From contig JACUTX010000022.1 in the NCBI GenBank assembly GCA_014859615.1, forward strand, positions 1 through 20,610: a stretch of 20,610 bases of DNA, given 5' to 3'. Numbering within the stretch: the stretch's first letter is position 1; each line of letters starts with the position of its first letter. The DNA comes from Desulfuromonadales bacterium (GTDB taxonomy: Bacteria > Desulfobacterota > Desulfuromonadia > Desulfuromonadales > UBA2294). The position numbers were made by a program, and so were the translations under genes. The notes below the pieces were generated by a model that was given only the letters and a program-made list of their open reading frames with translations, was not told the DNA's origin and did no database searches. Shown one piece after another: positions 1-5,861 of this stretch.

Positions 1-210
1 TTCAGTCGGCATCAAATGGTATTCAAGGATCAGCGGCAATTTATCCAACAGCGAAAACTCTCTTCAATCGGCTTCGGTATTGGTGCACTCTGTCTTCTCG
101 CTATCCCTTTTTTGCAGTTTTTTACCATTCCGCTCGGAGTGATCGGCGCCGTTCATTTTTGGCGGGATAGCACAATATCACAACTGCTGGAGAGCTCTGA
201 TGTCGATTGA
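1..210 (+). CDS. EI24/CysZ-like membrane protein, C-terminal fragment
   Basis: The reading frame is open from the first base, so this is the 3' end of a gene that starts outside the window; about 69 residues are visible. It has a basic segment rich in Gln, Arg and Lys, then a hydrophobic stretch (IGALCLLAIPFLQFFTIPLG) followed by GVIGAVHFWRD and a short acidic tail. The pattern of hydrophobic helix, IPF, a second short hydrophobic run, then G-A-x-x-W/F resembles the C-terminus of EI24-domain proteins (CysZ and relatives), which are integral membrane proteins; CysZ itself is linked to sulfate uptake. The fragment is too short to separate CysZ from other EI24 proteins. A strong hairpin terminator follows 10 bases after the stop. 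Confidence 0.6.
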   Translation, partial: FSRHQMVFKDQRQFIQQRKLSSIGFGIGALCLLAIPFLQFFTIPLGVIGAVHFWRDSTISQLLESSDVD

Positions 211-220
211 AGTTGCTATA

Positions 221-256
221 GAGGCGGCAGATTTAAATCTGCCGCCTCTTTTGGTT
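221..256 (+). terminator. Intrinsic terminator after the EI24-like gene
   Basis: A perfect 28-base palindrome (221-248) with arms GAGGCGGCAGATTT and its complement is followed on the plus strand by TTTTGGTTT. On the minus strand it is followed by TATAGC rather than a T-run, so it should mainly end transcription of the upstream plus-strand gene. The convergent gene ending at 324 has no separate clear terminator before it. Confidence 0.8.
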
Positions 257-323
257 TAAAAGCAATTATTCTGGTTTTTTGTCAGGTCGGCTGAAAGATT
301 TGTCTTGTATCGATGCGGGACGC

Positions 324-1130
324 TTACCAGCTGTATCGAAGCGGATCAATCTTCCCTTTTTGCATCAGCCCGAGAGAGAAAGCAATTTTGCCTGGGTTGC
401 AAGGCTTTATGTTTGCAGTTTTTCCGAATGCAGCACTGCTCGCCATCGCCGCTTTTTTGATCTTCTCCTGATCTGTTTTTGAGACCGCTTTGGATGCAGT
501 CAGAACATTATCCGGATTCAGAGCTATTGAGACCCCCGGTATCAGATGCATGACCAGATCAGGATATTCTTTGGCGCGCGCTTCCCACCACCAGTTTTTG
601 ACAACTGCCCCTTTAGCCCGGCCTGCTTGAAGGGCAGCGATTGCGGCGCCATGATTGGCTACACCGATGGCGGCTTTGCCGTCGGTTGCTGCCTTGGCAC
701 TCGATTCACCGGATGAAGCACCGATGGCAAAGGCTATCTGTTCAGGGGTGTTAATAAGAACATCCATCGGATCAACCCCTTTAGGGAGGATCAGAACGCC
801 GGAATAGAGCTCTTTGCCGTCAATATTCTGCACCAACTGCGTCCCGAGTTTACGGGCGGCTATAATAGACTGAACAAAAGAACCGACGTAAACCAGATTT
901 TCACTTTTTGAATTGAATGCTGTGAGAATCTCGGGGTAACTCTTGGCAATCCGGGGCTTGATTTGCAGCCCGGAATTTTCAGTGAGAGCCGTAGTGATCG
1001 CTTCCGCTTCTGAACTCTTTGATTTCCACGCGGGAGGGAACCAGCAGGTCAGCTCATCGGCGGCAAAGAGCGGCTGAACCAGACCAAAGGCAAAAATTGT
1101 GGCAAAAATCGTGATCAAAAACTTTTTCAT
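324..1130 (-). CDS. PhnD-type periplasmic substrate-binding protein (orphan)
   Basis: A 268-residue protein with a clear signal peptide: MKK start, hydrophobic core, and likely cleavage after the FAA near residue 24. The mature part reads like the phosphate/phosphite/phosphonate (PhnD/TauA/SsuA-like) binding-protein superfamily: an N-terminal strand leading to a predicted helix (SEAEAITTAL), a YPEILTAF segment, then YVGSFVQSIIAARKLG and a second lobe with GESSAKAATDGKAAIGVANHG. The ligand cannot be read from sequence. No permease or ATPase gene lies nearby, so it is either an orphan feeding a distant ABC transporter or a sensory binding protein. The start codon follows GGAGAAGATACA, a good ribosome-binding site. 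The roughly 220-nt leader contains a GEMM-I riboswitch and then a terminator, so expression is probably set by a cyclic dinucleotide through premature termination. Confidence 0.75.
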   Translation of the reverse strand: MKKFLITIFATIFAFGLVQPLFAADELTCWFPPAWKSKSSEAEAITTALTENSGLQIKPRIAKSYPEILTAFNSKSENLVYVGSFVQSIIAARKLGTQLVQNIDGKELYSGVLILPKGVDPMDVLINTPEQIAFAIGASSGESSAKAATDGKAAIGVANHGAAIAALQAGRAKGAVVKNWWWEARAKEYPDLVMHLIPGVSIALNPDNVLTASKAVSKTDQEKIKKAAMASSAAFGKTANIKPCNPGKIAFSLGLMQKGKIDPLRYSW

Positions 1131-1228
1131 TGTATCTTCTCCATTGCCGGTTGTGACCGGCGCCGGACACGATGAATAACAGAGGCAGTCGCGTCCTTAC
1201 ATTAACTTTTATGTACCGAGATTAAAAA

Positions 1229-1264
1229 CAAAAAAGAGCCACTATAATCGAAGTGGGCTCTTTT
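1229..1264 (-). terminator. Riboswitch expression-platform terminator
   Basis: Read on the minus strand, a stem (AAAAGAGCC, then CACT pairing with AGTG) with a short A/T-rich loop is followed by TTTTTTG, a standard intrinsic terminator. It lies directly after the GEMM-I aptamer and about 100 nt before the start of the binding-protein gene, where a transcriptional expression platform would be. The aptamer's 3' P1 strand (CGAAG, 1282-1278) is complementary to CTTCG at the top of this hairpin. An antiterminator competing with both P1 and the terminator is therefore possible. Confidence 0.75.
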
Positions 1265-1274
1265 AAAATTGAGT

Positions 1275-1355
1275 TCTCTTCGACAGCCCGGCTATCCCGA
1301 TGGGACCCGCAGCTTTGCGTCACCGGATTACTCCAGCTTTGCCTGTTCGGAAAAA
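1275..1355 (-). promoter_or_regulatory. GEMM-I cyclic-dinucleotide riboswitch aptamer
   Basis: On the minus strand the conserved GEMM-I elements appear in order. They are ACAGGCAAAGC (1346-1336); a short P2 stem CUGGA/UCCGG closed by a GUAA tetraloop (1331-1328, GNRA class); GACGCAAAGCU (1321-1311) containing the intercalating A47 equivalent at 1316; a P3 arm closed by UCCC-AUC-GGGA; and the 3' block AUAGCCGGGCUGUCG (1295-1281). P1 can form between UUUUUCCG (1355-1348) and CGAAGAGA (1282-1275) with one mismatch. GEMM-I RNAs bind c-di-GMP, or 3',3'-cGAMP in the Geobacter GEMM-Ib subclass. Here the G20 equivalent is G (1343) and the C92 equivalent is U (1283), so ligand preference is unclear. 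A terminator and the PhnD-type gene follow. Confidence 0.88.
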
Positions 1356-1364
1356 TATTGTATA

Positions 1365-1394
1365 GAAATAGACGACAAACGGTATCTTTGTCAA
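1365..1394 (-). promoter_or_regulatory. Possible sigma-70 promoter of the riboswitch leader
   Basis: On the minus strand a perfect TTGACA (1394-1389) is followed after 18 nt by TATTTC (1370-1365), a weak -10. Transcription would start near 1358, just before the first aptamer base, which fits a riboswitch leader. A better-looking TATACAAT (1364-1357) is 24 nt from the -35, too far for the usual spacing, so the exact -10 is uncertain. Confidence 0.4.
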
Positions 1395-1466
1395 GCTCTA
1401 AATTAGATTATTTTAAAAAATAGTGATTAATAGATTTCAAAAAAAGTCTGGTGTCATGTGAATCGG

Positions 1467-1862
1467 CTACTCTTTTGGTTCCTCTTCGTCCGGGCTCTTT
1501 ACTGGTTGAGCCGTCGGCGTAGGCTCGATCGTCTCCTCTTCGTTTTTTAGTCGCTCGATTGCAGCGATCAGATCGACAGCGGAGTGCCTCAGCGTGTCGA
1601 GCTGTGAAAGTAGTTCTTTGACTTCAGGCTGAGTCATGATCACTTTGACTTCTGCTGCCTGCAGATTATCAATCGACCTGCCAAGATCGGTGTGAGCCAT
1701 GTCTATCTTTTTTTGGATTGCGTTCAGATCGATCTTTTTCTGAACAATTTTCTTGTACTGGTTAGCCTTGAAGGATGCGCTGTGGAACCCTTTTTTTGTC
1801 GCTTTCAGTATCCTCTCAGAGGTCGATAAAAAATTCTCTTTCAGATCATGTTTTTCAGTCAT
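1467..1862 (-). CDS. Small coiled-coil protein, unknown function
   Basis: A 131-residue, charged, helix-rich protein without signal peptide or membrane segment. Residues 1-50 are basic (many Lys). The middle (KIDLNAIQKKIDMAHTDLGR and on to about residue 105) has heptad-like spacing of Ile/Leu typical of a coiled coil. The C-terminal 25 residues are a Glu/Pro-rich, probably disordered tail. The start is supported by GGAGGG seven bases upstream and by a plausible promoter at 1893-1920. It is transcribed divergently from fbp and its transcript would run toward the riboswitch leader; I see no terminator of its own. I do not recognise a named family. It could be a structural or phasin-like helper protein, but nothing in the sequence proves that. 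Confidence 0.6.
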   Translation of the reverse strand: MTEKHDLKENFLSTSERILKATKKGFHSASFKANQYKKIVQKKIDLNAIQKKIDMAHTDLGRSIDNLQAAEVKVIMTQPEVKELLSQLDTLRHSAVDLIAAIERLKNEEETIEPTPTAQPVKSPDEEEPKE

Positions 1863-1892
1863 AATTCCCTCCAGTTTTTTTGATTGGACATC

Positions 1893-1920
1893 ATCCTATC
1901 ATTGTCAGAGGGAGCGTCAA
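1893..1920 (-). promoter_or_regulatory. Predicted promoter of the coiled-coil gene
   Basis: Minus-strand TTGACG (1920-1915), a 16-nt spacer and TAGGAT (1898-1893) give a reasonable sigma-70 promoter, with a leader of about 25 nt before the start at 1862. It lies inside the 140-base divergent region shared with fbp. Confidence 0.45.
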
Positions 1921-2002
1921 GCAGATATTCACAACGGGCCTTGCCCTTGAGCTTCTGATCGATTAAACTAGCGCGAATCTATAAATAACAGAGGAGATTT
2001 TA

Positions 2003-2947
2003 ATGAATGCTGAACGGGGGAAAACCCGCTTCCAGATTGATCTACGCCGCTATCTGCGCGAACAGAGCATTGACCGGGATCTGATCAGATTGATCTGCGA
2101 AATATCCGATGCGTCAAAATATATTATTAATTCCATCCGTACAGGTGATCTTGGTGTCGCTGGTACCTCAAATTTGTACGGCGAAAAACAGTTGGCGCTG
2201 GATGTGCTGTCGGATCGAATTATTCAGAAGCGCCTTAAATTTTCGGGTGTTGTAGCGAATATTGTCTCGGAAGAAACTCCGGAAATCATTTCCGTGTCTG
2301 AACCGTCGAATCGTCGTTATTCAGTACTGTTTGATCCGCTTGATGGATCGTCTCTGGTTGATGTAAACCTTGCTGTTGGAACGATTGTCTCGATCTACGA
2401 AGGGGAATCAGTACTTCAGGCCGGACGAAATCAGGTTGCAGCTCTGTATATTCTCTACGGGCCGCGAACAACTATGGTGTTGTCATTCGGCAGCGGTGTG
2501 CACGAATTTGCCATGAATCAATTGATGGATTATGACTTGGTTACCGAAAATTTGACCATGGCTGGCCCGGCCAGGGTCTATTCTCCGGGAGGGATGCGCA
2601 GCAGGTATTCGTCTGGAACCGAAAAGTTTATTCAATATATTGAAAATACCGGTGCCAAGCTTCGTTATAGCGGCGGTTTCGTTCCAGATATCAATCAGGT
2701 GCTTATTAAACGGGGTGGTCTGTTCATGTATCCACATCTGACCGATTCGCCACAAGGAAAATTGCGGACCCTGTTTGAGCTTAATCCGATGGCTTACCTG
2801 ATCGAACAGGCCGGTGGTGCTGCGTCGACCGGGCGACAGCCGATTCTCGATGTTGTTCCGCAAGCGATCGATGATCGGGCTCCGATCTTTATCGGCAGCA
2901 AAGCCGAGGTTGCCATGGCAGAAAAATTTATTGCCGAACACGGCTGA
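2003..2947 (+). CDS. fbp: Fructose-1,6-bisphosphatase class I
   Basis: A cytosolic enzyme of gluconeogenesis that hydrolyses fructose-1,6-bisphosphate to fructose-6-phosphate with Mg2+. The 314-residue protein is close to the family's usual 330. It shows the metal/substrate core: GEKQLALDVLSD (60-71), VSEE (88-91), and FDPLDGSS (110-117), the class I signature whose Asp residues and Asp-Gly-Ser bind metal and the 1-phosphate. The C-terminal part has YPHLTDSPQGKLRTLFELNP and the region where the catalytic Glu is expected (FELNPMAYLIEQAGGAAS). GAGGAG lies about seven bases before the ATG. In an organism that grows on acetate or other small acids it would feed hexose synthesis. It stands alone on the plus strand and ends at a strong terminator shared with the convergent can gene. 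Confidence 0.95.
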   Translation: MNAERGKTRFQIDLRRYLREQSIDRDLIRLICEISDASKYIINSIRTGDLGVAGTSNLYGEKQLALDVLSDRIIQKRLKFSGVVANIVSEETPEIISVSEPSNRRYSVLFDPLDGSSLVDVNLAVGTIVSIYEGESVLQAGRNQVAALYILYGPRTTMVLSFGSGVHEFAMNQLMDYDLVTENLTMAGPARVYSPGGMRSRYSSGTEKFIQYIENTGAKLRYSGGFVPDINQVLIKRGGLFMYPHLTDSPQGKLRTLFELNPMAYLIEQAGGAASTGRQPILDVVPQAIDDRAPIFIGSKAEVAMAEKFIAEHG

Positions 2948-2963
2948 TCTGTTCTACTGACAT

Positions 2964-2998
2964 TAAAAAAAGAGAGCTGTGCACAGCTCTCTTTTTTT
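2964..2998. terminator. Bidirectional terminator between fbp and can
   Basis: A perfect palindrome AGAGAGCTGTGCACAGCTCTCT (2971-2992 less its outermost bases) is flanked by seven A on the left and seven T on the right. It can terminate fbp on the plus strand and the ppa-can transcript on the minus strand. Confidence 0.9.
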
Positions 2999-3056
2999 GG
3001 TCATCTGAATTTATTGCACAGCGAGGATCTAACCCCCTCGCAAGGCGCCGGGTTAT

Positions 3057-3707
3057 TTACTTTTTCAGGGAGATCAGTGCCTGCTGGTAAATTTCCTGAA
3101 AGTTTCCAGGTGCATCAACATTGATGTTCAGATCGCAGATCAGCCCATCGATAATATCGTAAATCCAGCCATGCACGCAGACCTTCTGGCCCCGATCCCA
3201 GGCATCACCCAAAACGGTTGTCCGGCAGATATTGGCTGTCTGTTCAACCACATTCAATTCACAGAGTAAGTTGCTCTTTTTTTTCTCATCAGTAATGTCG
3301 GTAAACAGCCCTTCATGCTTCCAGTAAACGTCCTTTATATGACAAAGCCAGTTATCGATTAAACCTTGCCGGTTCTGGTTCTGAAGTGCTGCGCTGATGC
3401 CGCCACATCCGTAATGACCGCAGACGATAATATGTTTGACTTTAAGGACTTCGACGGCATATTGCACGACTGTAAGGCAATTCAGATCAGTATGGATAAC
3501 CATATTTGCAACATTACGGTGGACAAACATCTCTCCGGGGAGCAGGTCGACAACCTGGTTGGCTGGTACGCGGCTGTCGGAACATCCGATCCAAAGATAT
3601 TCCGGTGCTTGTCTGGTTGTCAGTCGGTTGAAAAAGTCGGGATCCTCGGCAGTGACCCTTTCAGCCCAGGCCCGATTCTTTTTCTGTAGTGAAATGAGAT
3701 TATTCAT
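3057..3707 (-). CDS. can: Beta-class carbonic anhydrase
   Basis: Interconverts CO2 and bicarbonate in the cytosol using zinc. The 216-residue protein matches the E. coli Can type in length (about 220) and in numbering of the active site: C42, D44 and R46 in the GCSDSR motif, and H98 and C101 in CGHYGCGG. C42/H98/C101 (with D44) are the zinc ligands and the D44-R46 pair is the catalytic dyad. AAGGAT precedes the ATG. It follows ppa by 37 bases in the same direction with no terminator between, so the two are probably co-transcribed. Bicarbonate supply would serve carboxylation steps such as pyruvate or acetyl-CoA carboxylation, which also generate phosphate or pyrophosphate turnover; that link is inference. 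Confidence 0.95.
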   Translation of the reverse strand: MNNLISLQKKNRAWAERVTAEDPDFFNRLTTRQAPEYLWIGCSDSRVPANQVVDLLPGEMFVHRNVANMVIHTDLNCLTVVQYAVEVLKVKHIIVCGHYGCGGISAALQNQNRQGLIDNWLCHIKDVYWKHEGLFTDITDEKKKSNLLCELNVVEQTANICRTTVLGDAWDRGQKVCVHGWIYDIIDGLICDLNINVDAPGNFQEIYQQALISLKK

Positions 3708-3744
3708 TCAAATCCTTTTGGTCTTTTTTGCTTTTTTATTTTTA

Positions 3745-4359
3745 TTACTCACCACCAAAGGTCTCACCATAATCTGCAATGGCCGCCTTTATCACATTGT
3801 AAGCGTGCTCACGTCCATAAGCCTCGGATACTTCGACGACCGTTTTCTGACCCGGAATCAGTTTGTAGGTACTGAAATAGTGGCGCAACCGTTCGACATA
3901 GACTTCAGGGAGTTCAGAGACATCATTAATGTGTGCATAGAGGTTATCGTTAGCCAGAATCGCGATAATTTTGTCATCGGCTTCGCCATGATCGATCATC
4001 TGCAGGCCACCGACAACTTTGGCATTGAGAATCACCTCCGGTCGGCTGATCGGTCTTTCACTGATGACACAGATATCAAGTGGGTCACCGTCGGCGACCT
4101 CGGTCTTGTCGGAGAGTGCCGCAACCCGTTTGCCGCAGAAGGTTTTTGGAATGAAGCCGTAGAGGTTCGGTGGAACCGAGCTCGCCCGGTGCGGACGATC
4201 GACCCGCAGATAACCGGTCTCCTTATCGATTTCGTATTTAACCCGGTCAAAGGGGGTCAGTTCTATGTATGCGAGAACAACTTCGGGCGGGTTCGGCCCA
4301 GAACTCAAACCGTGCCAGGGGTGGGGACGCCAGCGATAAAAAGGTTTCGGGAAGCTCAT
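3745..4359 (-). CDS. ppa: Inorganic pyrophosphatase, family I
   Basis: Soluble enzyme that hydrolyses pyrophosphate to two phosphates and so pulls biosynthetic reactions forward. The family I signature DGDPLDIC (90-97; D90, D92, D95 bind metal) is present, as are VKYEIDKETG (40-49) and the NLYGFIP stretch (65-71). I place the start at 4359 because GAGGAGG lies seven bases upstream; an in-frame ATG at 4407 would add 16 residues that contain this ribosome-binding site and do not look like the family N-terminus. The resulting 204 residues are slightly longer than E. coli Ppa (about 176), with an N-terminal extension (FYRWRPHPWHG) seen in some other bacterial family I enzymes. First gene of a likely ppa-can operon. 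Confidence 0.93.
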   Translation of the reverse strand: MSFPKPFYRWRPHPWHGLSSGPNPPEVVLAYIELTPFDRVKYEIDKETGYLRVDRPHRASSVPPNLYGFIPKTFCGKRVAALSDKTEVADGDPLDICVISERPISRPEVILNAKVVGGLQMIDHGEADDKIIAILANDNLYAHINDVSELPEVYVERLRHYFSTYKLIPGQKTVVEVSEAYGREHAYNVIKAAIADYGETFGGE

Positions 4360-4414
4360 CTTTTCCTCCTCACGATCATTGCGTGTAAAATAACATAATT
4401 TAGTCAATATTCCG

Positions 4415-4452
4415 AAAAAAAAGCCTGCCGATCAGACCGGCAGGCTTTTTTT
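4415..4452 (-). terminator. Terminator of the kor operon
   Basis: Arms AAGCCTGCCG and CGGCAGGCTT (4421-4446) enclose a short loop. On the minus strand, downstream of korC, the hairpin is followed by eight T (complement of the A-run at 4414-4420). It also has T-residues on the plus strand, but no plus-strand gene uses it. Confidence 0.9.
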
Positions 4453-4470
4453 ATGCGAGACATATAAAGA

Positions 4471-5019
4471 TTACTTGAGCAAGTCCTTAACCTTGTCGTA
4501 CCCCGTGCTGTAGGCTTTCTTGTTCAGGTCGAGAAAAGCTTCAGGTACTTTAGCCAGAACAGCTTTTTCTCCGGATTCGCGTGCAACGACGTCAGTCAGA
4601 GCGATCATTGCGCCGAGTGCAACGACATTGGCGACGATTTCACGTCCAACTTCTTCTTTTGCTGTGCGGGTGATCGGAAATTTATAGGTTTTAAAATTCC
4701 CCTTCGGCTCGTTCTTAACAAAATCGGAATCGAGAAGCAGAACGCCGCCGTCTTTGATGCCGTTAGCGTACTTATCGGCAGCTTCCTGGGTCATAGCGAG
4801 GCAGGCGTCGACAACGGTCGCCTTCGGGTAATCAATCGGGCTGTCGGAGATAATAACTTCCGATTTAGAGGCCCCGCCTCTGGCTTCAGGCCCGTAGCTC
4901 TGTGATTGGACAGCGTATTTCCCTTCTACAATCGAAGCGGCCTCAGCGAGGATGATTCCGGCGGTGATCAGACCCTGACCACCAGCGCCGGAAAAGCGAA
5001 TTTCGTATCTTTTTGTCAT
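4471..5019 (-). CDS. korC: 2-oxoglutarate:ferredoxin oxidoreductase, gamma subunit
   Basis: Gamma subunit of the four-part complex that converts 2-oxoglutarate and CoA to succinyl-CoA, CO2 and reduced ferredoxin. The 182-residue length is normal. It has the Rossmann-like GAGGQG motif (11-16) followed by ITAGIILAEA, and the conserved QSYGPEARGGASKSEV block (40-54), both diagnostic of the 2-oxoacid:acceptor oxidoreductase gamma family. AGGAG precedes the ATG; korB ends 25 bases upstream. It is the last gene of korD-korA-korB-korC and a strong terminator follows. Assignment to 2-oxoglutarate rather than 2-isovalerate or pyruvate rests on subunit organisation and on the neighbouring icd and mdh. 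Confidence 0.92.
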   Translation of the reverse strand: MTKRYEIRFSGAGGQGLITAGIILAEAASIVEGKYAVQSQSYGPEARGGASKSEVIISDSPIDYPKATVVDACLAMTQEAADKYANGIKDGGVLLLDSDFVKNEPKGNFKTYKFPITRTAKEEVGREIVANVVALGAMIALTDVVARESGEKAVLAKVPEAFLDLNKKAYSTGYDKVKDLLK

Positions 5020-5044
5020 CGATATTCTCCTTTTCGGTTAATGA

Positions 5045-5860
5045 TCAGGCGCTTTTCGCCAGGTCGATAATCTTAGCGTACTGTTCGGTATATTCAGGAC
5101 GCACTTCTTTATGCAGCACGCCGGTCAGCATCTTCCCGTCAAGCTGCTCGGCTGTCATCTTGGCTGCAGCAGCAACCGGAACGGCCATATCTTTCAGGCG
5201 CTTCATCATGTCGATAACACTGCGGAATTGGTTGCGGCGACCGTAGGTGGTCGGGCAGTCGTCGATCACTTCAATAATCGACATCCCTTTGTGTTTGATC
5301 CCTTCAGCGATCAGCTTGTCGATCTGGGTCGCGTGGAAGGCGGTGGTCCGGGCAACAAAGGTTGCGCCGGCACCGATGGCGAGCTTGCTGATATCGAAGA
5401 CCGGATCCGGGTTGCCGTAGACAGTTGTTGAAGCTTTGTCTCCGGTCGGGGTGCAAGGTGAAAACTGACCACCGGTCATGCCGTAGATGAAGTTATTCAT
5501 GATGACGTACGTCATGTCGATATTACGACGGCAGGCATGGATGAAGTGGTTACCGCCGATAGCCGTACCATCACCGTCGCCGCCGACAACAATCACATTC
5601 ATTTCAGGCTTGGCCATTTTTACACCGGTTGCAAAAGCCGCTGCACGTCCATGTGCGGTGTGCAGGGTGCAAGCGTCAATGTAGCCGGAGATACGGCTGG
5701 CGCAGCCGATACCGGAAACGATTGCGGTGTTCTTGCGATCGAGTTCGCAGGTGTCCATGGCCCGGATCAGGCCTTTCATAACGATTCCGTGACCACAGCC
5801 AGGGCACCAGATGTGCGGCAGTTTGCCGGGACGGAGCGATTTATCGTAATCATATGCCAT
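5045..5860 (-). CDS. korB: 2-oxoglutarate:ferredoxin oxidoreductase, beta (TPP) subunit
   Basis: Thiamine-pyrophosphate-binding subunit, 271 residues from the chosen start. Motifs in order: HIWCPGCGHG (16-25), with C19/C22 as two of the usual [4Fe-4S] ligands; IGCASRISGY (51-60); the TPP/Mg motif GDGDGTAIGGNH (94-105); and NNFIYGMTGGQFSP (122-135). I use the ATG at 5860 because MAYDYDKSLRPGKLP is the expected N-terminus and GGAGGC lies ten bases upstream, inside the end of korA. An in-frame extension to 5974 is only korA overlap. The stop of korA is one base away, so korA and korB are translationally coupled. Works with KorA to decarboxylate 2-oxoglutarate and pass electrons to ferredoxin. 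Confidence 0.95.
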   Translation of the reverse strand: MAYDYDKSLRPGKLPHIWCPGCGHGIVMKGLIRAMDTCELDRKNTAIVSGIGCASRISGYIDACTLHTAHGRAAAFATGVKMAKPEMNVIVVGGDGDGTAIGGNHFIHACRRNIDMTYVIMNNFIYGMTGGQFSPCTPTGDKASTTVYGNPDPVFDISKLAIGAGATFVARTTAFHATQIDKLIAEGIKHKGMSIIEVIDDCPTTYGRRNQFRSVIDMMKRLKDMAVPVAAAAKMTAEQLDGKMLTGVLHKEVRPEYTEQYAKIIDLAKSA

Positions 5861-5861
5861 T

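Noticed and set aside
221..248. 28-base perfect palindrome as an operator
   Set aside because: It directly follows a stop codon and is followed by a T-rich tail, so a terminator is the simpler reading.
1281..1350. Alternative P1 for the riboswitch, CGA(A)CAG with CUGUCG
   Set aside because: It would consume the ligand-contact bases; the UUUUUCCG/CGAAGAGA pairing keeps the register of known GEMM-I aptamers. It could still form as a competing structure.
3021..3041. GCGAGG/CCTCGC hairpin after can as a terminator
   Set aside because: No T-run follows on either strand; the strong bidirectional hairpin at 2964-2998 explains termination.
3436..4398. Long plus-strand open frame of 320 codons across can and ppa
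   Set aside because: It is antisense to two genes with complete catalytic motifs, has no ribosome-binding site and its product resembles nothing.
4360..4407. N-terminal extension of ppa by 16 residues
   Set aside because: It would include the GAGGAGG ribosome-binding site used by the ATG at 4359.
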